Notes: generated by a model not told the origin, from the sequence alone. Positions 26,127 through 35,407 are shown, counted from the first letter of the stretch. The stretch is 64,000 nucleotides of DNA from JAGWRI01 sp963728785 (GCA_963728785.1 CAVSKV010000004.1:1674001-1738000), one strand, 5' to 3'. A program made the numbers and translations.

Positions 26127-27094
26127 CAGTTGCGGTACTCCGGGCGCGTGAAATCGCCGATGACCCCGGTCCGGATGCCGGCAATCACCTCGTCCACTCC
26201 GTTCGGAACCGTGATGCTGGGCCGGAACCCGAGCGTCTCCTCGATCTTCGTGAAACGCACGCGGTAATCCCGCGGGTCGGCGTCGCGCTTCACGTACTCC
26301 ACCACCGTCTGGGGCAGACGCTCCTGAATCAGCTCCACCAGCATCTTCTTGGTGTAGTTCTCCGCGGTGCCGCCCACGTTGAATACCGCGCCCCGCACGG
26401 CGCCGGCCGAAGCGCCCAGCACCGCGATCACCGCACGCGCCACGTCGCGCACATGCACGTAGGGGCGCCAGAACTGCTCGCCGAACACCACCAGCTTGCC
26501 GTTCACCACCGCCTCGGCGGCGAACTCGTTCACCGTCAGGTCGAACCGCGGACGGAACGAGAGGCCGTACACCGTCGAGAGCCGCAGCACCGTGGGCGTG
26601 AACGAGGCCGACCCGTTGGACTCCAGCAGGTGCCGCTCCACCGCCACTTTGGTTTCGGCGTAGATCGAGAGCGGCTGCAGGGGAGACGTCTCGTCCACGT
26701 AGCCCGTGGCGTCCGGCATCTTGCCGTAGTTGGAGCAGGTCGAGGCGAACACGAACCGCTCTACGCCGGCCTGTCGCGCAGCCGCCACCAGGGCCACTGA
26801 GGCATCTTGGTTCACGGCTCTGGTGAGTTCCACGTCCCGGTTGCAGGCCGGCTCCCCGACGATCGCCGCCAGGTGCACCACGGCCTGGGCGCCCTTCAGG
26901 CCACAGGCCATTGCGTCCTTGTCGCGGAGGTCGGCGCGGTGGAACGTGAACCTCGGGTGCCCGGCCAGGCCGGCCAGACTGTTGCCGCCGTGCATCAGGC
27001 TGTCGATGCCCACCACCGAATGGCCCTGCGCAAGCAGGTCGTTGGTGAGCACCGAACCCAGGTAGCCAGCGCTACCGGTGACTACGACACGCAT
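26126..27094 (-). CDS. NAD-dependent epimerase/dehydratase (extended SDR)
   Basis: A 322-residue extended SDR: MRVVVTGSAGYLGSVL is the NAD loop, VVHLAAIVGEP the central strand and YAETK the catalytic Tyr-Lys. The segment before it reads FASTCSNYG, not the STDEVYG-type sequence of 4,6-dehydratases, so an epimerase or reductase role is more likely than LegB. The start has a strong ribosome site (GAGGAAAGG) and is nine codons inside a longer frame. As first gene of the operon it probably defines the promoter-proximal end. Confidence 0.8.
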   Translation of the reverse strand: MRVVVTGSAGYLGSVLTNDLLAQGHSVVGIDSLMHGGNSLAGLAGHPRFTFHRADLRDKDAMACGLKGAQAVVHLAAIVGEPACNRDVELTRAVNQDASVALVAAARQAGVERFVFASTCSNYGKMPDATGYVDETSPLQPLSIYAETKVAVERHLLESNGSASFTPTVLRLSTVYGLSFRPRFDLTVNEFAAEAVVNGKLVVFGEQFWRPYVHVRDVARAVIAVLGASAGAVRGAVFNVGGTAENYTKKMLVELIQERLPQTVVEYVKRDADPRDYRVRFTKIEETLGFRPSITVPNGVDEVIAGIRTGVIGDFTRPEYRN

Positions 27095-27605
27095 CTGTGG
27101 CCTTTCCTCGGTCTGAAACACCGCCTCCGAGCCTGCATTCCGCCGGCTCAGAGCTGCGAATCTGGGCTAATGGACGTTGGCAAGCGAGTTTACGCTGTTG
27201 CTCAGGAGCAACTTGTATGCCAATGCCGGCGGACGCCCGAACGCACGGTTCCCCGTTCAACTCCATCGCGCGGCATACGCCGCCGCCCATCCTAAGTGGC
27301 TAATCCACGGAAAGTTACCTCTCATGCCCCCGTGCTCGGAAGAGCTTGGCCGTGGGGCCAGGGGCGTGCCGAACCATTGCCGGGCCAGACCTGCGGCGGC
27401 CGCGCACCATATTGAAGCGTGCCGACGGCGCACAAAACTGGTGTTTCCTCGCTATACCCATCGAGCCGGGTCCACTCCTCGCGCGGCCCGCGTCGAAGAC
27501 AATCATACCACGATCGTGGCATCGCCGCAGCGTTGCGGGTGCGCCGCGTACGCCTCGACACTTGCCACGCCCACAAGCGGAGCCCTGCACGGCTAGAACC
27601 GGTCG
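27095..27605 (-). other. Leader/intergenic region upstream of the nonulosonate operon
   Basis: About 510 bp without a convincing gene. It contains a perfect 16-bp palindrome at 27197-27212, nested in a wider TTGGCA...TGCCAA inverted repeat, placed about 105 bp before the operon's first start codon. The rest shows no motif that could be recognised. Confidence 0.4.
27197..27212. promoter_or_regulatory. Palindromic operator candidate upstream of the operon
   Basis: GTTGCTCAGGAGCAAC is a perfect inverted repeat with 7-base arms and a 2-base centre. TTGGCA near 27177 and TGCCAA at 27217-27222 form an outer inverted repeat around it. The position, in the leader of a long operon, suggests a dimeric regulator site or an RNA hairpin; no T-run follows on the minus strand, so it is not a standard terminator. 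Confidence 0.35.
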
Positions 27606-27948
27606 CACGTCATCGTCGATCCGATCCAGTCCAGGGACTACCGGAACATCGGCGTGGACAACCTGACGGTCTCCGGCGTGGACTGCTTCAGGTTGATGGA
27701 GGGGCCGTTTGAATTCGCGCTGACCAGGATGATCAGGATAGGCGGGATGATCGACGTCGATGAGAAGGCAGGCCGTGAACTCTCTGTTCCGGACCACGGG
27801 TAGCCTGCTCCCTGAAAGGGCGAAACGCGACATGCTCGGCAGCAAGCTTTCGCGATCCGATCGGAGTCTCCATCTGGATTGCACGCTGTTGGTGCTCCAG
27901 AAAGTGGCCGAGGACAAGAGACCATACGATTGGTTCGTGGATTTCTAG
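27606..27948 (+). pseudogene. Frameshifted gene remnant, function unknown
   Basis: Two adjoining plus-strand stretches read like genuine protein in different frames. 27606-27787 reads IGVDNLTVSGVDCFRLMEG, then FEFALTRMIRIGGMIDVDE. After a one-base shift, 27760-27948 gives SLHLDCTLLVLQKVAED and ends YDWFVDF before TAG. Residue composition is balanced, unlike the Arg/Pro-rich chance frames around it. Both parts lack a proper start, so this looks like the 3' portion of a decayed gene. I do not recognise the family; a glycan-modifying enzyme is a guess from location only. Confidence 0.35.
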
Positions 27949-27981
27949 GGGCCGACTACCACGCCCCCGGCGGTACTCGGC

Positions 27982-30183
27982 TCACATCGCCACTTTGTAG
28001 ATCGTCAGGGTGCCGGAATCCGGAATCGCAACGAGCCAACTCGGCAGCGGCTTCGCGAGCTGAATGTCCGTTCCCGGCTCGGCCACGATGAACCGAAGGT
28101 GAAAGCGTTCTACGATCCCTCTGAACGCCGCCGTGTCCTTGGTCGAGAAGAGAAGGTCGTTCGCCTGCTTCACGCCCGCGAACAGCGGGTGGTTTGCCGC
28201 GCCGCCCTCTCTCCATCCCTGAAGAAGCATCGTCCGCTCGCTCAGCGCGCCATACTGGTATGCGGACTCGCCCCAGCCGGGGACGCAGCAGTGATTCGTG
28301 GCGATCAGATCACCCTTGTTGGACAGCCGGTGGAGGGTCGCCAGCCCCACCACCTCTCCTCGGCTGGCCGTCATGTCCATCTTCATCCGGTCGAGGCCAA
28401 AATTTTCCCAGTCAGGAATCCACGCTGCAAACCCCAGCGCGTACCCCGCCAGGATCAGAACGGTCAGGGCAGAGCGCGCGCGATCAAAGCGGGCCATGAG
28501 CAATCGGCTGGCCGATGCCAGAACGAACACGGCCCCCGACGCCCGCAGCACGTTCTTGAGCCGGTACTGGAAGCTCGGATCGCTGTTCCCCCCCAGTACC
28601 CGAACCAGAACCGCCGCCACCAGGCACACGGCGCTCACCAGGATGGCAACGCGCAGCGCATCGGTCACCACCAACCGGAGCCCGGCCCAATTGCCCTCGA
28701 ATGCCTGCTTCAACGGCGCGTAGAGCCACGCGAAGGCAAAGATGCTCAGCACCGACCCGGCATAGAGAAACCCGTATCTTGTCTCGTTGACGACGCGATC
28801 ACGAAAGAACAGGCTCACGGAGGCGAACCCGCACACCGAGATGAGGAGCGCCGCCGAAACCGGGTGGCGGAATGGATTCCGCACTCTCCCCAGCACGTAC
28901 GATCGCATTCCGAGTCCCACAAAGACCCACACGATCGCAGCGAGGAACCGGTCCGGTTCAGCGAGGAGCAGACGAGGGTAGAAGTGAGTGTTGGAGGTCA
29001 TGGCGGATCCCACGTACCCCATCCTCCAGGCGGCGAACACGGCGGCGCCCACCATGAAGACCAGGCCCATCCACACATCCTTGCGGCGCCGGCCGAACCA
29101 CGCGAACAGCGCGGTCTGAAGGCCAAGTACGCCGGCTCCCGCCACCAGGCCACTGGGAAATACGATCGCCGGCCACAGTGCCGCGAAGTCCGGCTTCAGG
29201 TCGTTGGAGTCCGCGCTCGTAAGCTTGGCAAGCACCACTCGCAGCAAAACGAACAGTCCGACGAGGCCCGGCACCATCGAGCCCCCGATCATCAGGTGAG
29301 CGAACGGGGCCCCATTGCTGCCCACGGACAGCAACGGCAGGCTGCCGAGAATGGGGTGCGGCACGTTGGGCCCCTCTCCGTAGGTGCTGAACAGGGCCGC
29401 CACGGAACCGTAGAAGCACAGGCCGGCTACGGCGAGAATACCGCCCTTTCGGTCGCCGCCCGCTTCGCGGCTCAGGAACGCGCCCAGCGAATAACCCGCG
29501 AGGACCAGCGACAGCACGCCGGCCGGGCGCACGACTCTCGCTACCGCGTCGCCCACCGGAACGTTCAGTGCGGCCGACAGGGCGCCGGCGATGGCGTGTG
29601 GCCCGAAATGATATCGGAGGTCCACGATGCCCATGTCCGGCAGCATCGGCACCCCGAGGCTCGACTTCACGCTCGACGCGATGGCCGAGAAGTACTGCGT
29701 GTCCACGTACATCCAGTTGTAGCTGCCGTCCTTCAGGTACACCCCGTCGCGAATCGCTCCGGGGAGAAAGAAGACGGCCGCGATCAGCAGCGACACCAGG
29801 CCCAACCACCACAGGTCCTGAAGCCTGCCGATGGGGCGCGCACGGAACCGCGTGAACGTGCGGCCAACGCAGATGAGCGCGAGAACGCTCACCCCCCAGA
29901 ACAAGCGCTCGACACCGATCCCGGATCTCGCGCCCAGACCGAACAGGCAGGCCGCCGCCATGTACCCTACCGGCAGCGAAAGCACCGCGCGGTCGTGATC
30001 GTCGAGCGGCGCGACGACCCCTTCCAGCATCACGCTTCCTACGCCGGCCAGCCCCGCCGCCATACACACCAGGATCAGCGCGGTCCACGGCCCCGACACC
30101 GCTCCCACGATCACCACGAACGGCAGCGCAATCAATGCCAGGCCGTAGGGCAGCGGTGCACCGTCTCTCGAGTTCAGCAACAC
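27982..30183 (-). CDS. Large multi-pass membrane protein of unknown function
   Basis: A 733-residue protein starting with GTG at 30183, supported by a strong ribosome site (GGGGAGG, 7 nt upstream). It has roughly 14 hydrophobic spans up to residue ~620 and then a ~100-residue soluble tail (VGLATLHRLSNKGDLIATNHCC). A large loop after the fourth span carries LKDGSYNWMYVDTQYFSAIASS. The architecture resembles GT-C glycosyltransferases or membrane-bound polysaccharide-modifying enzymes, but no family motif was recognised. It follows two SGNH hydrolase genes on the same strand, which suggests a joint role. Confidence 0.55.
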   Translation of the reverse strand: MLLNSRDGAPLPYGLALIALPFVVIVGAVSGPWTALILVCMAAGLAGVGSVMLEGVVAPLDDHDRAVLSLPVGYMAAACLFGLGARSGIGVERLFWGVSVLALICVGRTFTRFRARPIGRLQDLWWLGLVSLLIAAVFFLPGAIRDGVYLKDGSYNWMYVDTQYFSAIASSVKSSLGVPMLPDMGIVDLRYHFGPHAIAGALSAALNVPVGDAVARVVRPAGVLSLVLAGYSLGAFLSREAGGDRKGGILAVAGLCFYGSVAALFSTYGEGPNVPHPILGSLPLLSVGSNGAPFAHLMIGGSMVPGLVGLFVLLRVVLAKLTSADSNDLKPDFAALWPAIVFPSGLVAGAGVLGLQTALFAWFGRRRKDVWMGLVFMVGAAVFAAWRMGYVGSAMTSNTHFYPRLLLAEPDRFLAAIVWVFVGLGMRSYVLGRVRNPFRHPVSAALLISVCGFASVSLFFRDRVVNETRYGFLYAGSVLSIFAFAWLYAPLKQAFEGNWAGLRLVVTDALRVAILVSAVCLVAAVLVRVLGGNSDPSFQYRLKNVLRASGAVFVLASASRLLMARFDRARSALTVLILAGYALGFAAWIPDWENFGLDRMKMDMTASRGEVVGLATLHRLSNKGDLIATNHCCVPGWGESAYQYGALSERTMLLQGWREGGAANHPLFAGVKQANDLLFSTKDTAAFRGIVERFHLRFIVAEPGTDIQLAKPLPSWLVAIPDSGTLTIYKVAM

Positions 30184-30268
30184 TGACCACCTCCCCAGTG
30201 GTGTTCGTACGGTGGTACGCCATGCATCCGTTCAGACATCTTCAATATCATCGGCTCCGTCCCCGCGA

Positions 30269-31795
30269 TCACTTGCCCGTATGTGCGAGGGGCGCTTGGC
30301 CGTCGGCCTCGAGACGCCGCGCGATCAGGGCGGCGGTCACCTGGTGCCCGTACGGATTCAGGTGGTCGTCGTCCCGGAAGTACAGCAGCGAGTCCTTCGC
30401 GAAGGGTTTGAACTCGGTCAGCAGGTCGATCGTCTGGAACCCGTTCCGATGCGCGAGGCCCGCGACGTAGTCAAGCAGATACGGCTCCGGCGACGGCGCG
30501 GGGCTCCACGGAAAGGCGTCGGCGTACTCACGAACCAGCGTCGGCATGAGCAACACGTAGACGTGGGCGTGGAGCGAATCGGCATACGCTGCCATCTCGG
30601 AAAAAAGGCGATCGAGCCTGGGCCGGTTGGGATGGTTCATGACGTAGGACAGCGGCGCCGCGGCAGTGTCCAACCGCTTCCGATACGAGAGCACGTAACC
30701 GTACACCGGCGAATGGAACAGCGGCTCGCCGAGTCGTACGCCGTCGATCACGTACGTGCCGGCGTTCGGGGGCTGCGCCGTCCGGCGGCGGAGCGATCCA
30801 TCGAGCAGCTGACGGAGCCACGACTGCCCCTGAATCGAATGGACGAACTCGGATGCTCCGCCAATGATCGTCGCATGGCTGATGCGTGCCTTCAGTGCGG
30901 GCGGCTTGGGCAGGAGCGACGTGTCGGCGTAGCTGTCTTCGAGATCATTGCCTTCATAGAAGGACCACAGGATGACCCGAACCTGGGCACGCCCTTCGTG
31001 CAGGCGCATGTGGTATCGGAACGCTTCGAACTCTTCCATGGGACCGGCGCCGAAAATGCCGAAATTCAGCACGCACTCTCCGATGCGGCCCTCGAGCAGA
31101 TCGGGCCACGTGGCGCCATCCGTGACCTCTGCCCCATATGTGAACGAATCGCCGAGTGCCGCGACGTGGCATTGTTCGATGCGATGGCTGCTGCGAAGTC
31201 CCTCGGGGCTGATGCTGGTCGTCACGTGATGCAGGTGCAGCACCGAATCGTGGAGCGTCGGCGATTTGAGCATTCCCGGCACGTACATCAGGCCGTAGTC
31301 GTCCGCCGACGTCGTGACTCCCGGCTTGTAGACGCGGAAGGCGTGCGCCGTGGGGTAGTAGAAATGGGCCAACAGTTCGCCGGCCAGCGTAGTGGAATCA
31401 CTCGTCCCGAGCATCTGCGCCGTGGGTACCGGCTCCGCCGCGGCGAACCTGGCGCTCACGACGGTGTCACCGATCAGCATGCAGCAGACGGCGACCCCCA
31501 GCATCAATGCGACGCTGAGAAACGCCGTCGCCGCGCCCGGGAACCGGGCCAGCGTCCAGCGCATAGCGCCCCACGACCCCGCGGAGAGAATCACCACCAA
31601 TAGCGCAAGCTGGCCCACCCCCCACTGCACGCCCCACACCCGTCGATCGAGCAGGAGCACGATACCGAAATAGGCGAACGCGGCCGCCGCCGTCCAGGGC
31701 AGCAGCAGTCTGGCCAATCGCGGTACGGACGACGGCACGGCCGACGCCGGTTCCGCGCCGCCGATTGCGGAGTGAGCGCGGTTCTCGTTCGTCAC
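30269..31795 (-). CDS. Membrane-anchored SGNH/GDSL-family hydrolase
   Basis: A ~508-residue protein. Three or four hydrophobic spans occupy residues ~25-120, then an SGNH domain. Block I is AALGDSFTYGAEV near 215 (nucleophile Ser), FGIFGAGPMEEFE gives the Gly block, WSFYEGNDLED the Asn block, and DDDHLNPYGHQ near 485 the Asp-His pair. Such proteins often add or remove O-acetyl groups on exported polysaccharide. GTG 31795 overlaps the preceding gene's TGA (GTGA) and is preferred over an in-frame TTG upstream. Confidence 0.78.
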   Translation of the reverse strand: MTNENRAHSAIGGAEPASAVPSSVPRLARLLLPWTAAAAFAYFGIVLLLDRRVWGVQWGVGQLALLVVILSAGSWGAMRWTLARFPGAATAFLSVALMLGVAVCCMLIGDTVVSARFAAAEPVPTAQMLGTSDSTTLAGELLAHFYYPTAHAFRVYKPGVTTSADDYGLMYVPGMLKSPTLHDSVLHLHHVTTSISPEGLRSSHRIEQCHVAALGDSFTYGAEVTDGATWPDLLEGRIGECVLNFGIFGAGPMEEFEAFRYHMRLHEGRAQVRVILWSFYEGNDLEDSYADTSLLPKPPALKARISHATIIGGASEFVHSIQGQSWLRQLLDGSLRRRTAQPPNAGTYVIDGVRLGEPLFHSPVYGYVLSYRKRLDTAAAPLSYVMNHPNRPRLDRLFSEMAAYADSLHAHVYVLLMPTLVREYADAFPWSPAPSPEPYLLDYVAGLAHRNGFQTIDLLTEFKPFAKDSLLYFRDDDHLNPYGHQVTAALIARRLEADGQAPLAHTGK

Positions 31796-33057
31796 CAGAC
31801 GTGGGCCGACGCCAGACAATCCGCAACCAGTTCCCCTGCCATGCGATGGCCTGTGTCATTGAAGTGGGGATCGGCCGCGTAATAGAGCATCTGCTTCGAC
31901 AGGCGCACGCGCTCCCGCATTTCCGGGAGCAGGTCGCAGTACGTCAGGTGGTGGCTTTGCGCGTAATCTCTCACGATTGCCTCCGGACGCCTCATGTCGA
32001 AGTGACCGGTCGTCAGCGTCCTCAGATAGACCTGCTCACGGTACGGAATGGCGACGATCACGAGCCGGGCCCCCATCGAGGAGACGTCCTTCCGGATTCG
32101 CTCCAGCGTCGCCTGCACGGCGGCCGCGGCGGAATCGGCCACCGGCGGGTAGTCCCGCTGCGACCAGAAGGTGAACGACGTGAAGCTGCTGTCCACGGGT
32201 ACGTCGTCGATGAACGGCCATTCCTCCCGGCCGTGGGACCGGTGCCTGGCCCGCAGGGAGTCTTCCCACACCGTGAACGCCTGCAGGGCAGCTGAGTGTC
32301 TCCAGAAGAATCCCGCCAACCTGGACGGCAACGCATCGTCGTGCCCGGCACCCCCCGACGGCTGAGCGGCGTTCCGCCCATGGGGAACTGGCGGCCTGAC
32401 CCAGTCGGGCCAGTAGCGGTTCGGGACCATCGCCCGCACCACGTCCGCCCGCAACACGGCCGTTCCATCCGACACGTCGTGCCGGTCGATGCCGAAGTAC
32501 GTGTCGTTCATGTCGTTCCCACTGAAGAAGCAGAGGACGACGATGTTCGGATGGAACTTCACAGCCTCCTGCTCCAGCACCAACTCCTCGTCGCCCAGGC
32601 CGTACGCCCCCACGCCGAAATCCAGCGTTTCGTACCGGGCAGCGCGGGGATCGGCGGCGAAGGTTCCGACCATGGTATGCGCGTAGTCGGTGGCCCAGTG
32701 GCCGAACGCGAACGAGTCGCCGATGAACGCGATCCGCGGGCTGTGCTCCGTATCGGCGGTGTCTACTTCGGGCCCCGCGAACCCCAGCGAGTTGGTCTCC
32801 ATGTGCACGTCCACGCCTTCCACTTTGAACGCCAAGTGGAGATCGGGTTTCAGCCGGAACGAACCTCCGCCGTCCGGATTGGCCCGGTAGACGGCAAACC
32901 GAAAGTTCCGGCGGGCCGCGGCATCCCGGTATGCGAGGTAGCGACAGGCCGATTCCACGAGGGTGGCGCAAACGGACACCACGAGCACGAACAGGATCGC
33001 GCCGAAAACGACGTTCCTGTGCCTGCCTCCTGCGTCGGTGGCATGGTCCGTTGACAT
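31792..33057 (-). CDS. SGNH/GDSL-family hydrolase with N-terminal membrane anchor
   Basis: A 421-residue protein with a single hydrophobic span (residues ~17-40) and an SGNH domain outside: RIAFIGDSFAFGHW near 110 (Ser), DFGVGAYGLGDEE (Gly), CFFSGNDMNDTYFG (Asn), and YYAADPHFNDTGHRMAG near 400 (Asp-His). It heads a three-gene set with the hydrolase and membrane protein downstream. It is divergent from the carbamoyltransferase gene, with ~140 bp between them to hold both promoters. An upstream in-frame start at 33126 adds 23 residues with no family resemblance. Confidence 0.8.
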   Translation of the reverse strand: MSTDHATDAGGRHRNVVFGAILFVLVVSVCATLVESACRYLAYRDAAARRNFRFAVYRANPDGGGSFRLKPDLHLAFKVEGVDVHMETNSLGFAGPEVDTADTEHSPRIAFIGDSFAFGHWATDYAHTMVGTFAADPRAARYETLDFGVGAYGLGDEELVLEQEAVKFHPNIVVLCFFSGNDMNDTYFGIDRHDVSDGTAVLRADVVRAMVPNRYWPDWVRPPVPHGRNAAQPSGGAGHDDALPSRLAGFFWRHSAALQAFTVWEDSLRARHRSHGREEWPFIDDVPVDSSFTSFTFWSQRDYPPVADSAAAAVQATLERIRKDVSSMGARLVIVAIPYREQVYLRTLTTGHFDMRRPEAIVRDYAQSHHLTYCDLLPEMRERVRLSKQMLYYAADPHFNDTGHRMAGELVADCLASAHVW

Positions 33058-33200
33058 TCGAGTCGCCTGCAAGCCCGGTTGGTGGACGGTTGCTGAGTGG
33101 ACCTCTCCCTCGGTGCCGTGGCACAATTCATGCCAGCAGCAACGTTGAAGCAGACCAGCAGCCGCCCGCCCAGTCCTCGTATAGATTGGGGGCCGATCCT

Positions 33201-35030
33201 ATGCCATTGCCCACATACATCCTCGGTATTTCGGCCTATTACCACGACAGCGCCGCCGCCCTGATCCGGGACGGCGAGATCGTGGCCGCAGCGTCCGAGG
33301 AGCGATTCACGCGAAAGAAGGGCGACGCCGGCTTCCCCTCCCACGCGGTACAGTACTGCCTGCGCGAGGCCGGCATCACCGCCCGCGACCTCACCCACGT
33401 CGGCTTCTACGACAAGCCGATCCTCAAATTCGAGCGCATCCTCGAGACGTATCTCGGCACGGCGCCCAGGGGCTTCCGCCAGTTCCTCATGGCGGGCCCG
33501 CTCTGGGTTAAGGAAAAGCTGTTCATGGACCGGCAGCTGCACGCCGCCCTCGACTACGACGGCGACATCCTGTACGCCGAGCACCACGAGTCGCACGCCG
33601 CCAGCGCCTTCTTCCCCTCCCCGTTCGAGGAGGCCGCAATCCTCACCATGGACGGCGTCGGCGAGTGGGCCACGGCCTCCATGGGCGTCGGCCGCGGCAG
33701 CGACATCGAACTCACCAGGGAACTCCTGTGGCCCGACTCGCTCGGCCTGCTCTATTCCGCGTTCACGTATTACACGGGCTTCAAGGTCAACTCGGGCGAG
33801 TACAAGGTCATGGGCCTCGCCCCCTACGGCCAGCCCAAGTACGTCCAGCTCATCTACGACCACCTCATCGATCTCAAAGAGGACGGCTCGTTCCGCGTGA
33901 ACCAGCAGTACTTCAACTACCTCAGCGGCTTCACAATGACCAACGGCGCCTTCGACGCGCTGTTCGGTGGCCCGCCGCGGGTGCCCGAGGCCAAATTGAC
34001 GCAGCGGGAGATGGACCTTGCCCGCTCGGTGCAGGACGTGTGCGAGGAGGTCATGCTGCGCATGGCCCGCACGCTCCATAAGGCCACCGGCCTGGAGAAC
34101 CTCTGCCTGGCGGGCGGCGTGGCCCTCAACTGCGTGGGCAACGGCAAGCTGCTCCGCCAGGGACCGTTCAAGCAGCTGTGGATCCAGCCGGCGGCGGGCG
34201 ACGCCGGCGGCGCCCTGGGCGTGGCCCAGCTGATCTGGCACCGCCACTGCGGCCAGCCGCGCCGCGTCACGCCGGGCAAGGATCAGATGAAGGGCGCCTA
34301 CCTCGGCCCCAGCTTCAGCGACCGCGAAATCGAGGCGTACCTGAAGTCGGTGGGGGCCGTCTATCACCGGCTCGACCGGTCATCGCTGCTCCCCACCGCC
34401 GCCCAGCTCCTGGCCGACGAAAAGGTCGTGGGCTGGTTCAACGGCCGCATGGAGTTCGGGCCGCGCGCACTGGGCGCCCGCAGCATCCTCGGCGACCCGC
34501 GCAGCCCGCGCATGCAGGCGCAGATGAACATCAAGATCAAGTTCCGCGAGGGCTTCCGGCCGTTCGCCCCCAGCGTATTGCGGGAGCGGGTGAGCGACTG
34601 GTTCGAACTGGATTGCGACTCGCCGTACATGCTCCTCGTGGCCCCGGTCAAGCAGAGCCGCCAGATTCCGATGACCGCAAGCCAGCGGTCGCTGTGGGGC
34701 CTCGATCTGCTCAACCAGCCGCGGTCGGACATCCCGGCGGTCACGCACGTGGACTACTCGGCCCGCGTCCAGACCGTCAGCCGCGACGTGAACCCCGATT
34801 ACTACGATCTCATCGCGGAGTTCGAGAAGCTCACCGGCTGTCCGGTGGTGGTGAATACGTCGTTCAACGTTCGCGGCGAACCCATCGTGTGTTCGCCCGC
34901 CGACGCGCACACCTGTTTCATGCGCACCCACATCGACGCCCTGGTTCTGGGTCCGTTCCTGCTGCACAAGCAGGAACAGCCGGCCTGGGAGGAGAAGCAG
35001 AATTGGAAGCAGGAATTCCAGCTCGACTGA
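33201..35030 (+). CDS. Carbamoyltransferase (NodU/CmcH family)
   Basis: A 609-residue enzyme that moves a carbamoyl group from carbamoyl phosphate to a hydroxyl on a sugar or metabolite through a carbamoyl-AMP intermediate. The N-terminal Kae1-like domain starts ILGISAYYHDSAAALI and contains SEERFTRKKGDAGFP and the metal motif HHESHAASAFF near 133. AGGVALNCVGNGKL near 310 begins the second half, and RMEFGPRALGARSILGDPR near 415 belongs to the C-terminal YrdC-like domain. The frame is open upstream to 32931, but the family N-terminus fixes the start at 33201. It is followed at once by SxtJ and DUF5989 genes. Confidence 0.93.
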   Translation: MPLPTYILGISAYYHDSAAALIRDGEIVAAASEERFTRKKGDAGFPSHAVQYCLREAGITARDLTHVGFYDKPILKFERILETYLGTAPRGFRQFLMAGPLWVKEKLFMDRQLHAALDYDGDILYAEHHESHAASAFFPSPFEEAAILTMDGVGEWATASMGVGRGSDIELTRELLWPDSLGLLYSAFTYYTGFKVNSGEYKVMGLAPYGQPKYVQLIYDHLIDLKEDGSFRVNQQYFNYLSGFTMTNGAFDALFGGPPRVPEAKLTQREMDLARSVQDVCEEVMLRMARTLHKATGLENLCLAGGVALNCVGNGKLLRQGPFKQLWIQPAAGDAGGALGVAQLIWHRHCGQPRRVTPGKDQMKGAYLGPSFSDREIEAYLKSVGAVYHRLDRSSLLPTAAQLLADEKVVGWFNGRMEFGPRALGARSILGDPRSPRMQAQMNIKIKFREGFRPFAPSVLRERVSDWFELDCDSPYMLLVAPVKQSRQIPMTASQRSLWGLDLLNQPRSDIPAVTHVDYSARVQTVSRDVNPDYYDLIAEFEKLTGCPVVVNTSFNVRGEPIVCSPADAHTCFMRTHIDALVLGPFLLHKQEQPAWEEKQNWKQEFQLD

Positions 35031-35407
35031 GCGCCGCCGAGGGGCGGAAGTTCGGCCTCACCGTCGGCGTCTCGTTCCTCGTGCTCGCCGCCCTGCTCCA
35101 CTTCTGGCGGCACAAGGAGACGGCGGGCGCCGTTACCGGCGTACTCGGCGTGCTGCTCGTATTGGCGGCGGTCGCCGCGCCGGCGCATCTGGGGCCCGTG
35201 CAGCGGGCGTGGATGGGCCTCGCGCACGCGATTTCCAGGGTCACCACCCCCATCTTCATGGCCGTCGTGTTCTTTGTGGTCATCACGCCCATCGGCCTGG
35301 TCATGCGGCTGTTCGGCCGGCGCTCGCTGGTGCACGGGGAACAGAACGGGAGTTTCTGGGCGGCGCCGGTGTCGGGCGGGCGCAGCGACATGGACCATCA
35401 ATTCTGA
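35003..35407 (+). CDS. SxtJ-family membrane protein
   Basis: A ~134-residue protein with two hydrophobic spans (FGLTVGVSFLVLAALLHFW and TGVLGVLLVLAAVAAPAHL) and a third membrane stretch ending IFMAVVFFVVITPIGLVMRLFG, then a polar tail. This matches the SxtJ family, named from the saxitoxin locus and widely found after carbamoyltransferases. TTG at 35003 follows a strong GGAGGAG site and overlaps the carbamoyltransferase by 28 bp. The role is unknown; membrane recruitment of the carbamoyltransferase is a reasonable inference. Confidence 0.75.
   Translation: MEAGIPARLSAAEGRKFGLTVGVSFLVLAALLHFWRHKETAGAVTGVLGVLLVLAAVAAPAHLGPVQRAWMGLAHAISRVTTPIFMAVVFFVVITPIGLVMRLFGRRSLVHGEQNGSFWAAPVSGGRSDMDHQF

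Noticed and set aside
28099..30186. Long plus-strand open frame (695 codons) opposite the membrane protein
   Set aside because: Low-complexity charged sequence with no hydrophobic pattern; the minus strand encodes a membrane protein with a strong ribosome site.
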